Shown here piece after piece: positions 23,810 through 36,315 of a stretch of DNA of 64,000 nucleotides; the first letter of the stretch is position 1, and the number at the start of each line of letters is the position of its first letter. Made by a program: the position numbers and the translations under genes. This DNA is from Chlorokybus atmophyticus (taxonomy: Eukaryota; Streptophyta; Chlorokybophyceae; Chlorokybales; Chlorokybaceae), in the NCBI GenBank assembly GCA_009103225.1, contig RHPI01000810.1:22891-86890 (forward strand). The letters run 5' to 3'. A model generated the notes under the pieces. It ran no database searches and was not told the DNA's origin. It saw only the letters and a list, made by a program, of their open reading frames with translations.

Positions 23810-24640
23810 TGTAGCACCGGCGCAGTCACCAAAGCCTCTGATGGACTCAAAGGCCTCTTGCTGCCTCTGTGACCATCCCCATATGACCTTATCACGTAAC
23901 ATGTTAGTGAGAGAAGCAACACGCGATGAGTACTCCAAGGTATACTTGTGGAATTGGTTGCTCAAGCTCAAGAACGCACGTAGCACGTGCACATTTCGCG
24001 GGCTAGGCCACTCTTTGACCTTATCAACTTTCCTTCGATCCAGACGCACGCCCTCTCTGCTTACATTATGGCCAAGAGTTTTAAATTCCGTCTTGCCAAA
24101 CTCGCACTTGGGCAAGTAAGCCTAGAGCCGATGCACACGCATTGATTCTAACACCTCGCGCACATGCGCGGTGTGCAAGGCAGCGTTCTTGCTAAATACG
24201 CCTATATTATCGAAATATACAAGCACTGTCTTATCAATTAGCTTGTAAAACACACGGTCATGGATAGGAAAGGTGGCTGGCGCATTTGTTAGCCCCAAAG
24301 GCAGCACTTTATATTGAAGGTGGCCAAGCGGCGTACAAAATGCTGTCTTTGGTACATCTTTCGGAGTGGTACTTATCTGGTGGTACCCACTAATCAGGTC
24401 CGAGGAGCTGAACACTTAGGCTCCGCTCAGTTGATCAAGCAAATCATCCATCCTTTGCAGCGGATACCTATTCTTGACGGTTTGCTTATTCAAGGCCCGG
24501 TAGTCAACACACATGCATAGCCGGCCATCCTTCTTCGGGATAAAGAGGATGGGTGCCCCAAAGGGAGAGCTACTTGGCTCAATTTATCCCTTTTTAATCC
24601 CAGCTATAACCTGCCCCTCCATGTCTGCATGCTCAGCTGG
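23810..24640 (-). pseudogene. Gypsy reverse transcriptase fragment (element C)
   Basis: The minus strand carries RT palm motifs (SSDLISGYHQI, TAFCTPLGHLQYKVLPLGL, NAPATF) and the thumb/connection region (KCEFGKTEFKTLGHNVS, LDRRKVDKVKEWP). The catalytic YxDD box reads YFDN, losing its second Asp, and the frame is broken near 24120. It joins the RNase H fragment at 18651 once the CACTA-like insert is removed. Inactive remnant. Confidence 0.88.
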
Positions 24641-24642
24641 AC

Positions 24643-25417
24643 TCAGCCTATCACAGGTCTGAACGAAGGTTGCGCACCCAACTCTAGAGGGATCGTATGC
24701 CATACATCCCTCTCAGGCGGCAACTTAGGCAATCCAGCATAAAAGACATCACCATACTCAGATAACAGACCTTTAAGAGCCAGCTTTTGCGGTTTGCAAT
24801 TGGTGTCATTAGTTGCAGTGGTTGGGCTGTTTGTGGCAAATGGCCGGACTAGCACCAAAAGGGGTTGAGCTCCATAGCGAACCGCCCTCTTTGCCTGCGA
24901 AGCACTCAACAAACAACATGAGACATCGGTTTCAGGTTTGTCATCACTTGCAGTGGATACGTCGTCGTGCCCATCTGTGCGCAAGGTCACACAACTCCGC
25001 CCTTTGCGTACGCTGCAAAGTTTGGTGTCTGCGTCCGTGCGCAAGCCATATGCTTTCTCCCAATGGCTGCCAACAATGACATCCGCGCCTAGCACCTCAA
25101 TTGGTATGACCAAGAACTTGAGCTGAGCATGATAGCCTTGCACATGCACGGACAAGCGCACGACTCCCCGTACAGGGATTTTGTGCTTGTTCAAGGCCAC
25201 AACCGTGTCATCACTTGATGGCACGAACGCCTAAGCGTTGCACAAGAGACTCACTCACGAAGTTCTCCAACGTGGCCGTGTCTATCATTAAGATGCACGG
25301 CACGTGCGCAGCTGATGCCTTAACCAACCAAGTCAAGTCTAAAGAACTCGCCGGATCGATGGTAGGTGGGTCATACAACACATGTTCGCGCCCTTTTTCC
25401 ACCTTGACTTTACCCAA
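24643..25417 (-). pseudogene. Gypsy aspartic protease region (element C)
   Basis: Two overlapping minus-strand frames: the active-site region reads MIDTATLENFVSESL (normally D-T/S-G) and the C-terminal half reads LGADVIVGSHWEKAYGL. A frameshift between them, near 25215, and the DTA triplet in place of DTG/DSG make it inactive. The segment ends in the spacer before RT (YGDVFYAGLPKLPPER). Confidence 0.8.
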
Positions 25418-25474
25418 GACTTGCGAACCTTTGGAGAGGCGAATTCATGGGCCGGGATGCTTGGGTACAATAAT

Positions 25475-26067
25475 TCACGCACTCACGTTGTGCACGCTCT
25501 TGCTCTTGCATCCAACATAGTGCTTGAGCATGTTGTACAACTTGTCAATATGCGCATTAAGCAAAACACATTTGCCCGCATAGTCGTTTTGCAAAAAGTG
25601 AGTGTCCACATGTACACCCATCTTCGTCTCCGACACAGCAACATTGCATGGTTGGCGAAGGCGTGAACTCAAGCCACTATAGGCACACTGCTCACTAACA
25701 TCCTCAGAGCAAGTAGCCATTGACAATCCCTGTTGCACGCATGGCTTCTTGCTCTCTTCATGCCCCTCGTACATGAGAATATGGTCCCGAGCGGCGTCCG
25801 CTTCAGCCTTACCGAGCTTGGCTTCACGGTTGCGCTTTCGATCTTGTTGCCCGTGTTGTGCATCACTAAATGCTCCAACGTGTCTTCCATGAGGAACTTG
25901 ATCAGCTCTCGACGATTGCAAACGAGCAATGTCGGCCTCTTGTTGTTGTTGCAACCTTGTCACTTGCTCACACAATGTGGCAACCAAAGTGGACAACTGT
26001 TGAGTGGTTTTGGCAACATTATTGCTCCAAGATGCCTCCTCATATGTTGCTTGCTGTTGCTTAGCCA
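25475..26067 (-). pseudogene. Gag C-terminal region (element C)
   Basis: The minus-strand frame from ATG 26067 begins with a Gln-rich, coiled-coil-like stretch (TTQQLSTLVATLCEQVTRLQ) followed by charged sequence. It lies between the primer-binding site (26399) and the protease, the position of gag. No clean zinc knuckle was seen, so the call is mostly positional. Confidence 0.55.
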
Positions 26068-26398
26068 TTTCCACAATGGGCGTACCAACACCACACGGTG
26101 TGGTCAACGTAACAGATGCACACACGCGCACACGCGCGTGCACTAGCAGCAGAGTGCAGCAGAATGCAGTTGCGTGTGCAAGACTATGCACAAGCAGCAC
26201 GCACAAAAGTAATGCGCAGATCAGTGTGCAAAACGGCCCACACCTAGCATGCAAGTGTGCGTGCAGCTGCAATGATCAACTAGCACGCACAATCAGCATG
26301 AAACACTGCCATGCATGGCATGCATGCAAAGAATGCAACGCACGCACCGTCCAGCAAGTGCACAAGCTGATGGGCAAGCATGCAAGGCTTGGAAACAA

Positions 26399-27330
26399 GC
26401 TCTGAGTCCAATGTAACGATACCACTACTTTCTTGCTGGTCGGGGCTTGGCAAACTTATGCACAAGCACCAAGGACTTACAGCGGAAGTCCCATCAGCAC
26501 CACGGTGCACGGGAGTTTGCAGAAGCGCGTTAAGGGAGGAGAGGATGACCACCAACCTCTCACACAGCTCCAGCCCCAAGCACACCCACGCCCAACACAC
26601 TCACATGCACACACAGCACCACACCCCACAAGAGATGAGGGGAAGAGCCCCTTCAATAGCTACAATCAGGCACCCCACACACAAGTGGCCCCAAGTGGTG
26701 AACACACTCTGATCCCTACTCAAGGTTGCTACCAAGCCCTTATACCACTTGCTGCTCTCCAGACCTAGCACACAGGATGTCCAAGGCCCCCTAGGCCTTA
26801 TCACTGTGTGCTGACCTATGAGCACAAGCTGACCTTGTCCAACACATAACGTCAACGCCAGGAATATCAAACTCCCTCGATTTTCCATGGGAGGAACAAT
26901 GCTTGGAACTACAAACATAGGCTCTCCTAGTATAGTAGTACTTACGGCTTGCCCGCAGGAATCAATTAGCCTTGCGACTGTCATCACAGTGGCAAATCGC
27001 ACAACCACAGTATGATCCTGTGGTCTGCAAACTTGGCTTTCTTTCTCGGAGCTGTCACATCCTGTGGCAACTCATAGGTTTGGGCTAAAGCCTGTACTGA
27101 CCAGCTCTGTGCTAGCCCTCATTGATGCCTTGTATGGTTTAGCACACTCATGGCCATATAGGCTCAAGAGTAGACCTACATGAGAGCGCACCCCAAAAGC
27201 ACTACACATGCCTATGGAATGGAAAACCCACTTAGTCTCTTCTTACTACATAAGTAAGGGAGAGAGAATGACTTTTGCCAGCCTTAAAAGCGTGACAGCT
27301 GACAGTTGCAATTGATCTGAGAGACTGGAT
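26399..27330 (-). repeat. Primer-binding site and probable 5' LTR of gypsy element C
   Basis: Minus strand: TTGGACTCAGAGC (26411-26399) matches the initiator-Met primer-binding site at 11 of 13 positions and directly follows GTTACA, the expected LTR end (LTR begins TG at 26412 on plus). The outer LTR edge was not found, so 27330 is only a limit; no other gene is seen up to 27789. Confidence 0.5.
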
Positions 27331-27789
27331 CGTGTCAATCTCATGACACCAAGGGTGGACGCTGTGGTGAGTGAGGTTAGGGCGGCTGCTGCCGTGCTCA
27401 ACACCGCCAACATGCAACAAACCATTGAACATGTTTGGCACCATAATACACTGCATCATACCGACATTTGGTATGCTTGCTGCAAAATGCATTTGCCTTA
27501 CCAAAGGCGGCGTCTTCGCCATTCGCTACAAGTCATATTACTTATGCTTGCTGTATGAAGACTCAAAACCCAAACGCACGAGCATGTGACTGATTCAAGG
27601 AAGCATGTCCTACGCCACAATACTTTGGGCTCATTGCTGGGCTACTCGACCACTGTGCGAGCAACACAACGGCTGCCACAACTTTACCTAACGCTGAAGT
27701 TGCATGAGGAATTCCTCGTTTTATTGCTGTTGCATATAGCGCCTCCTTGTCATTGGTTAGCATTTGGTTCACAACTTGAAAAGCATAGC

Positions 27790-28327
27790 TGTAACGGGAA
27801 GGTATATGATATAACCACAAATCGACGATAAAAGTACCAAGTCTTTTGTGGCCGAGTGGGCTGTGACATTGGTCATCGGAGCTTCGCCTCGCAGACCCGG
27901 GTTTGATTCCTGCCTTGCACACGGATTCCGCGGTCGTTGTTTCTTGGTTCAATAACATCGTAAATGGTCACTTTATAAGTGCCATTATTAATGGGTTGCG
28001 ACTTGCCTAATGGCAGTCGCGCCGAACTGACCAGTTCAATCGGCGTGGTAGGGCGCGACCTGCCTATCACGGCGACACAACCTGTGGGGCCGACAGCGGC
28101 GCGATGTGCGCGCGTTAACCGGTGTGGGCCTATTTAGCCGGTCTTTGCCCGTGGGGCCGGCGATTGACCCTAGCAAAACCCCTGGGATGATTCCCCAGCT
28201 GATGGGAGCCAGCTGCCGAGGACGTCAGCGTTCTTAAGTGGGGGGGAATGTGACGGAAAGGTACATTCTGTAACCACAAATCGTCTATAAAAGCACTAAG
28301 TCTTTTGTGGTCGAGTGGGCTGTGACA
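27790..28327 (+). mobile_element. TRIM, copy 2
   Basis: Terminal repeats TGTAACGGGAAGG...GTGACA (27790-27868) and TGTGACGGAAAGG...GTGACA (28249-28327) enclose the primer-binding-like TTGGTCATCGGAGC, a B-box-like GGTTTGATTCC and a purine tract (AAGTGGGGGGGAA). No matching target duplication is visible (ATAGC versus ACACC), so the copy may be recombined. Confidence 0.8.
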
Positions 28328-28366
28328 ACACCAGTTGTTGGCAACCGTGTTTGACCAACTTGGGCA

Positions 28367-28505
28367 AATGTTGTGGCAGTGCCAGGAGTCACATAAAGTT
28401 GGATACTCAACAACTCTTTGGGGGTGCGGAAGTTGCTGCGCGACTGGAAGCAAACGTTTAGCAACGCATGACCTTGACCCTGTAAGCATGGCTTCGTATG
28501 ATTTT
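28367..28505 (+). repeat. 139-bp exact duplicate of 39440-39578
   Basis: The sequence from AATGTTGTGGCAGTGCCAGG to GGCTTCGTATGATTTT is identical to 39440-39578, where it stops exactly at a single N. Outside it the flanks differ. It may be real or an assembly gap-fill artefact. Confidence 0.9.
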
Positions 28506-28734
28506 ACTACGCTTTACACATCTGCCATGCTGACTTGCTTGCATGCATGTTGGGGTTGATGACATAGTTCGCTTTTGCTGCAACTTTGCACAGAGGCAAT
28601 GCTGTACTGGTGCTCACTCCAATACTCACTCTACTAATACTCAAGCCAACTATGCTAAATGGCACCGTGTCATTGATGGCTACGTTTGAGTAGTGTGCAA
28701 CGTGACACCAGCACTTGCAAGTTTTACACAGCGC

Positions 28735-29254
28735 ACACGCTGACATCTCTGCTGGCTTATTTCTTAAATACTTTTAATGTCAGTAACGCAGGGGACAAAC
28801 CGCATAGATAAACAGTAGGCAGTCCCATGATTAACAATGCAGGAGTACACCTAGCTAATCTATACTTGAGTTTCAAGGAACTAACAATCGTGCGCAATTT
28901 GATCGCACTGAATCAGAATGAAACGCTGGTGCTCATCTGTGGTTAGGTATACACCTAATCACGGATGCGCATCGTGACATAAAGACATGCAATTTTACAC
29001 AGCGAACACACTCACATCTCGACTGCCTTATCTCGTCGATAGTCTATGTGTCAGTATCGCAGGGGACAAACTACATAGACAAGCAGTAAACATCTTCATG
29101 GGTAACAATGCAAGAGTATACGTGGCTGATATATATTGGGGTTCAAAGGAACCAACATTCATGCGCAACTTGAAAGCACAGAACCAGGCTGAACTGCTGA
29201 AACGCTGGTGCACATTCGTGGTTAGGTATATATACCTAACCACGAATGTGCACC
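28735..29254 (+). repeat. Diverged tandem duplication ending in a perfect palindrome
   Basis: Two units of about 250-265 bp (from about 28735 and 28998) share GCAGGGGACAAAC, GTAACAATGCA and CGCTGGTGC blocks and end in a palindrome. In the second unit the palindrome is perfect: 48 bp, 29207-29254, arms GGTGCACATTCGTGGTTAGG then TATA at the centre. A 114-aa reading frame spans unit 2 (28987-29331), but the first unit has stops in the matching frame, so coding is not supported. Confidence 0.8.
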
Positions 29255-29388
29255 ATGGATGTCAACATATATGTTGTGCTGGTGTGTTGGGGAATGGTGT
29301 TTACCCTGCAGAGACATGCGGGATAGTATAATCAACATAGCTATCATGTTGTATATTGTTGCCGTCTAGGCACGACCATATCCATATA

Positions 29389-29936
29389 TGTAACGGAAAG
29401 ATACATTACCACAAATCGACCATAAAAAGCACCAAGTCTTTTATAGTCGAGTGGGCTGTGACATTGGTCATCGGAGCTTGAGACCCGGGTTCGATTCCTG
29501 CCTTGCACACGAATTCCGCGGTCGTTGTCTCTCGATCCAATAACATCGTAAATGGTCACTTTATAAGTGCCATTATCGATGGGTCGCGACTTGCCTAATG
29601 GCGGTCGCGCCGAACTGACCAATTCAGTCGGCGCGGCAGGGCGCGACCTGCATCACGGCGACGCGACTTGTGGGGCCGGCAGCGGCGCGCTATGCGCGCG
29701 TTGACCGGTATGGGCCTAAATTGGCCGGTCCTTGGGTGGTGGGGCCGGTGACCGACCCTAAATCAGACCTCTGAAAAGATTCCCTAGTTGATGGGCGCCA
29801 GCTGCCGAGGACGTCAGCGTTCTTAAGTGGGGGGGAATGCAACGGGAAGGTACATTAAATTACCACAAGGTATATTGTCACAGCCCACTCGACCATAAAA
29901 AGCACCAAGTCTTTTATGGTCGAGTGGGCTGTGACA
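29389..29936 (+). mobile_element. TRIM, copy 3
   Basis: A 5-bp target duplication ATATA (29384-29388, 29937-29941) flanks terminal repeats 29389-29463 and 29838-29936. The interior contains TTGGTCATCGGAGC (primer-binding-like), GGTTCGATTCC (B-box-like) and a purine tract before the right repeat. No coding potential, as expected for a TRIM. Confidence 0.9.
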
Positions 29937-29945
29937 ATATACCTT
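29867..29945. repeat. Perfect 34-bp-arm hairpin across the TRIM 3 right end
   Basis: Arms 29867-29900 and 29912-29945 are exact reverse complements (AAGGTATATTGTCACAGCCC... outer part) around an 11-nt loop AGCACCAAGTC. The outer 9 bp of the right arm lie outside the element, so the left arm has copied flanking host sequence inside the terminal repeat. Confidence 0.93.
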
Positions 29946-31553
29946 ATGGCCCGAATCTCACCATCCCCTTAAATCATCTACTTATGTCAAAGTGACTCAT
30001 TACATTAGAGCTGATTTGTTTAAGTGCGTTCGTGTGGTGTTTATATATGCGTACAATCCAGAGGTCCCATGCACTCATGCGGTTTGCGAAGAGCAATTAT
30101 ACACAATAACCATGCTCATGCAATTGTCATGGCAGTTGTGCTCATGCAACCGCTATGCTCAATGTATATTGTGTGCGCAATCATGTGCTTCGTGTTGTGT
30201 TACGCGTGCGCGTTCTGTTGTCGTGTTGGTGTTGATGTGCTACTCCGTCTGTGCCCTGCGTGTATACAGTTCTTCGCATGCGCTATTGCGCCAATGAAAT
30301 GCATGTTTAGCGGTCGTTGCACATGCTTGCTATGCTCACACACAGACTGTGATTACATATGTGCACGCACGTTTATACAACATACATCACCACCGGGCAC
30401 TGCCATGCTCTTCTCCCTCATCTTTTCCCTACTTCAATCACATCCCTACCACCACCCCACCCTATTGACCATGCATGCATGCATGCATGCAGTTGCACTT
30501 GATACCACCCGCCCATAGGGCCGTTTGGTAATTGCGGTTGCCAACGGGTACGGCAGTTAGACAACCAGCACGACTTGCTCTCTCTCCGCCTCCCTTGTCC
30601 CTCCCTCTCTTGGCAGCAACTCTGCACTGTTGTAACCCTGATGTCATTACCACGAGGGCCGCCCGTGTATGTGATATTTGTGCTATGTTCATCGTGTGGA
30701 TAGGCAATGTGAGGTGTTGTTATTCACACACATAAAAGAACGTGTGTACAGCAGATGCAACGGGCATTGTGGACAGAACTCCGCAAGCACTTTGTGTATA
30801 GTATATGCAATGCTGTGCATGTGACCAACACCACACACACGACAATTGTGCAAGTGGCATATGCATGTGCATATGCCATGTGCACAACTAATGTTAACCG
30901 CACAATTGTCATACATATGCTTGCTTGAGAGCATTACGCAATTCCATGCAGACACGACAAAGTTGTGGCCAACTGTACAAAGGGGTTTGCTGCTGTGCAT
31001 GTGAAAGCAACCGGCGCGAGGTGGCCATACCTACCTACATTCGCATAAGGCACTTCGATGTAAGCAAGTGACAAGATCCACCATATCGACCAAAATATAT
31101 ATAGAGGTGATAATGTAAACAACGCCCACTCGCCTGGTTTACATAAGACACTTAGCTAACACACTTCTGTACAAGACAAGTAACTGCTTGGGTTGGGACG
31201 CAAGGTTGTAGGTTTGTAGATATAACACTCCTAATCCAAACCGTCTGCTAGCCTGCATATTGTCACAACGTAAGCAAGTCATCACACAAGTGCACGCACG
31301 TGCGCGCGCAACAGAAGACGTTCAGCTGCACATATTTTGCAGTACAATCAAAGCAACTGCAGCTGACCTGTTTGATGCACATGATGCTCATGCCGCCAGG
31401 AATAGTTGCAGGCCCAATATTACACCCGATGCCCTAGAAAACCACGATGCAAAGACAACCCCTTTCTGCAGGCTATAATGCCTCGGGATTGAGGTTGCTG
31501 GTTGTGCAAAGGAGCACAAAAAGCATACTGTAATAGGCAGCGTGTGGCAAATC
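29946..31553. other. Intergenic region, no gene seen
   Basis: Mixed AT-rich and GCAT/CA-rich sequence, including a (GCAT)n run at about 30471-30491 and a small palindrome GGCATATGCA...TGCATATGCC at about 30858. Probably includes the 3' UTR of the gene at 31554-34287. Confidence 0.6.
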
Positions 31554-34287
31554 TCAGCTAAACGGAGAACTTCCAGCTCTTGGTTGCCAGTGAACCGGCT
31601 GCTGTGGCAACATAGGTGGTTGAGGAGGGTGCGACATCGGCATGGACTGAACCGGTGAGTATGCAGGGTAGGCGGAATAGCCAACTTGTGCTCCATAACT
31701 ATTGCAGCCGGGATGAGGTGGTGGGTAAGGGTAAGGTGGCGGGTATACATGCTGTTTGTGTGGAAGTCCAGTGAAATACGGTGATGGATAGGCTGAAATG
31801 CTGGCAGGAGGGAAACCGCCGCCATGGCCTAGTTGTGGCAGCTGTGCAGGGTTGCCATGTTGTGGGATGTGAAGCAAGGCCGCGCCCGCAGGCATGCTGT
31901 GTGGCTGCTGTATGTGCTGAACAGCGTACCACATAGGGCCTTGAGCCCCGGGTGTTGAGTATATCATGGTTGCACCGGGCGCTGCTGCCATAGCCGCAGC
32001 CAACTCCGGATGCGGCACGAGCGGTAATGCATTTGGCTTGCAATTCGATGCAATTGGCTGAGTGTGCCCATATTGTAAGTTCTCATGCTGACGGTCAACT
32101 TGCTGATGCTGTGCGCCTCCTTGCCATAGATGTGACTCTGGCCGAGGCATGGCTTGTGAGGGTCCGCAAGCATGTTCTTGACCTGCAACACATGGCTAGT
32201 GAGAACCCAGCCTGCTACCATGCTCACCGAGGGCCACGTGGAAGCATCTATACATGCTGCCAAAGGGCACAACACACTGACTGCTGTGTGCAGCGCTCAA
32301 AACTGCATGAGCGATCTAGTGCAGCTCTGCTGAGGACCATTGACACAACATACAACTTGCCGCATGACTGATGCGGGAAGCAACAGCCTTGCCAAAGTGA
32401 CCAACTACCATTCGTATGTGCTGCGGCTCAGTTGTAACAGCACGAATCAAGTCAATTTGCTACCTGCGTAGTTGGGGCCGTACCCACTCTGCAAGTCTGG
32501 CCGCCCCCTCTCTGCATCGGCTGCAGTTCCTGCATTTGAAGGGCGGGTACTGGTTGCAACAGTGCTGACGGTAACATCCTGCCTATGGCTCAGTGCCTGC
32601 AACGCTGAGGTTTTCTGTGTATGGCTTGAACCGGGCCAAGAATGACGCTGGGACGCAATACTGCCCTCCAAAGGTGGGCGTAGTTCCTCGGATCGTACAG
32701 CTGCAAACAGATTCGTCAACGCAAGGTGGCTGTGAGATCTTTTGCAAAGCTATTGTCACAAGCACACCATACCTGTCTGTGTAAACTCCAGCTTGCTTCT
32801 GACACGGCGTTCGTCATCGTCATCGTCATTCTTCACAGTAGTGTGTCAGAGCCAAGACAATCAGCAAAGAATCGCACATCACAACGCTTGTTGCATACCT
32901 GCCAGGTAACATCTGGAGGACGGCGTTGACCCAAGCCAGTTGTGCCTGCAAGCGCACCATGCAATGGCGCCATGGACAAGGCCTGCATCAACATGAACCA
33001 TCTTGCAATCAACCAAACAACCTCCACAACGGACTTGGCAACATGAATTCAGCACCACAGTTGACCCTCACCTGTGTGCAACTGCCCTCTGCTTCCGCTG
33101 CGCAAATCTGATCACGCCACTGCAGCTTTGGCAACGGTTGCAGAGCCCTTGCACCATCGGCCGCAGAGAACTCGTCGCCTGGAAACTGAACATCTCCAAA
33201 GGCTTGTGAAAACGAAGGGAATGGCGCAGCATTGAAAGACCCTTGCAAGTCTTTCCAAGACCGCGAGTGAGCAAGCTGTGCTCGCTCTGCTGGCCACATC
33301 AATCGCGAAGGGGTTGCTGTTAAGGGCGCAAAACTTGCGGATGGAGTTGTCATCGGGCGCTCGCGCACACCCATAACAGGTGGTGTAGGTGGTGGCATCC
33401 CTGACGCATCAGTCCCTGTATAGCCACTGTTACAAACAAGTGACCGTCAGTGGCAAGCCCTGAGTGACAATGCCTGAAAAAGATACAGCCAGGTCCAGCA
33501 CTCACAACTGATACCTTGTTGAGGGCGCGACACCAGGCACCACGGGCACAACTTGTGCGCTGGCAAAGGAATTATGGCTTGTGGTGACCTGCGGAACCTG
33601 TTGCATGGTAGGTGCCTGGCGAGGACCGGTAAAAGGAACGTTTTGGCGATGCTGCATGCCAGCCGCCACCACCGCAGGAGGGTCAAAAGGCACTACACCA
33701 GGTGGGTTGCAAGGCGGTGGCATATAAGAAGGCAACTGATCGTTCCAGGCTGCTGCACATGGGAAGAAGTGATGACGAAAACCTGATGGCCCTGGCAGTG
33801 TTGTTACATCCGCATGCCTTGCACCAACAAGACCTATTCCATTGCCGTCCTGCAACCACATCGTAGTGATGAGTACATTCTGACAGTTGTCATGGGTACA
33901 CAGTTTCTCATATGACACCATACCTGTGGACTTGAGGACTTGTTTGAGATGTTTGTGAGCGCCACTCCACCTGACCCAGATGTACGGGCCCACTCGTCTG
34001 AACCTTCGTAAGCTTGCAATGTTTGTGCAAAAGACGAGTGGACGGAGAATGCTGCAAGACAAACGCTGCCAGTCATGTACCGAAATACATGCGGCACAGC
34101 CCATTTCTGTCTTGGTGAACACAACCGCTAGCAGCACAGGTATGTTGGAAAGACCATCTATGAAGACTCTAACACGAGCCAATGCACAAACTGTTGAGCT
34201 GAATATATCTGCTAAGTAAGCGTGCATAGCAGTATGCTGTGCGAAGATCTACAGCATGTACATACCTGGATCGGCTGTGTAAGCCAT
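31554..34287 (-). CDS. Unrecognised Pro/Gln-rich protein, eight exons
   Basis: A consistent eight-exon GT-AG model gives 615 aa: 34287-34266, 34051-33924, 33849-33515, 33426-33072, 32982-32899, 32830-32773, 32700-32464 and 32182-31554; all intron phases agree and the stop is TGA at 31556-31554. The start is MAYTADP in a 22-nt first coding exon. I recognise no domain. Visible features: low-complexity Pro/Gln/Ala/Met-rich segments throughout, an acidic-basic patch NDDDDDERRVRSK (exon 6), HSRSWKDLQGSF (exon 4), and a C-terminal Tyr/Pro-rich region (VYPPPYPYPPPHPG, YSAYPAYSPVQ). No signal peptide or membrane segment. Composition resembles disordered nuclear or RNA-associated proteins, but no function should be assigned. 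The sixth exon acceptor is weak; the others look good. Confidence 0.72.
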
Positions 34288-35496
34288 TAGCGGGCAAGCT
34301 TGGCCGCTAAACTGACAATCAGGCCAGCGGGATTCTTTATAAAACTCCAGAAGCAGGTAAAGACCTAAGAACACGTTGAGCAAGGTGAGACACTGACAAG
34401 CAACCAGCAGCAAACCCCAGCTAGAAGATAGCTGTGCGCCCTGACAGCAGCCAACGCGGCAGCAACACGCTGCAGCAGCAGCGCCACTTTGTTGCTGCTT
34501 GTCAACAGCAAAGCGCTGCAGCAACAAGCAACGGCAACCGCAGCAGCAGCAACAGCCGCCAGCAAGCCGCCAGCCAAAGCTAAGCAGCAAACAGCAACAG
34601 CAACTTTGCACACCTGCGCAGCTGTGGGGCAACCAAACAGCTTGAAAGCAAGCTAGCAGCCTCAGCTGCTGGGCAGGCGCAAAGCAACTTCGGTAGCTCC
34701 GCCGCTCCTCTCCTTTTCGCTGCCGCCGCCTAGCAGAAGTTACGACTCAAACGAGGCCAGCTGCCCTTTTACCAACCAGCCACCATCACCACACGCCTTT
34801 CCCCTCCTCCACAGTACCACTGACAACCTCGTCCCGGACCCCGCCTGCCCCCCCGGCCGCCGCCGACGCCACGTCAATGCTGCGAGTGTCAGACCCCGAC
34901 TTTTACATCGCCGAAGCGCACAGCAAAAAGGTACAAGCACGACATCTCTGACACTAATCAGGAGCAATTGGGCAAGGGGTAAAAACAAGCAACGAGTTTA
35001 TCTTTTCGTTACGAAAAGCGCGAGGGGCACGCGTTTGAGGTCAAAACCCTAACTCCATCCCGCTGAACGGGGCGCGGCTATGGCTGCCGCGACAAACAAT
35101 CATCACAAATTGTGGCGAAGTACTGACCGATTGTTGAGCCAAGTGGCGAAAGGGCGTTGTCGTGCCGTCGTCCAAAGGTCCTCACACGTAACGTACGAGC
35201 GTGGGTTGCACTTGTATTGCTGCTGGGCTGTTTCGCGGACGGGCAGCGATCTGGATCCAAGCCGCACGCGTTGGCCGCCTCCAACATCAATTGGCGCGGG
35301 CGAATCGAGGCCGTCAACTAGGCGAGCCGCGGACGGGTAGGCCGTGGCTTTATGTGCGGCCCAATCACCTGTCTGACACAAAAAATACCGCTATAACTGT
35401 GCAATCCGGCTTGCTTGTCTAATGAGAATCCGAACGTTTTCCTCGAGGGTATGTTTTAATCTGTTGCATGTTGCATTATAATCTAACTTTAACTAG
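34288..35496 (-). promoter_or_regulatory. Upstream region of the 615-aa gene
   Basis: 34290-34620 is CAG/CTG-rich and probably 5' leader, with upstream open frames in the sense direction. 34620-35450 is CT-rich to mixed, with no homologous ORF and no clear TATA box. Confidence 0.35.
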
Positions 35497-35932
35497 CGGT
35501 GCGGCTGATTGGGCGTGTGATTGGGCCGGCCGGCCGGCCGGCATTAGGGCACAAGACACATCACACGCGCACCACGCACGGCCGTGACATACGGCACCCG
35601 CGACTGCCGGTCTGCGCGGCCCGCCTGCCTCTCATTGGCTAGGCGGCAATAGCTATCGGCCGTTCGATCTGCCAACACAAATCTCGACCGTCCAAAGCTC
35701 ATCCCCACGTCATGCAACTGCTCACAATATATGCGAATGTTATATACTTTATCTATGATAATCTTAATAACCATATGCAATGATGACTACGTATGACAAT
35801 ATGCATTGTAATTAATAATAATTTAAATCAACATGTATCAAAAGTGCAAACTATACATGATATATACCGTATTTACCCGATCACAGTCCCCCCCTTTATA
35901 CAGTGTCCCCCCCGCCCACCACCAATATGGGG

Positions 35933-36315
35933 NNNNNNNNNNNNNNNNNNNNNNNNNNNNNNNNNNNNNNNNNNNNNNNNNNNNNNNNNNNNNNNNNNNN
36001 NNNNNNNNNNNNNNNNNNNNNNNNNNNNNNNNNNNNNNNNNNNNNNNNNNNNNNNNNNNNNNNNNNNNNNNNNNNNNNNNNNNNNNNNNNNNNNNNNNNN
36101 NNNNNNNNNNNNNNNNNNNNNNNNNNNNNNNNNNNNNNNNNNNNNNNNNNNNNNNNNNNNNNNNNNNNNNNNNNNNNNNNNNNNNNNNNNNNNNNNNNNN
36201 NNNNNNNNNNNNNNNNNNNNNNNNNNNNNNNNNNNNNNNNNNNNNNNNNNNNNNNNNNNNNNNNNNNNNNNNNNNNNNNNNNNNNNNNNNNNNNNNNNNN
36301 NNNNNNNNNNNNNNN
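35933..36315. other. Assembly gap (N)
   Basis: 383 unresolved bases inside pogo copy 2, between the left terminal repeat and the transposase start. Confidence 0.99.

Noticed and set aside
28987-29331. 114-aa ORF as a gene
   Set aside because: It lies over a tandem duplication and palindrome; the sister unit has stops in the matching frame.
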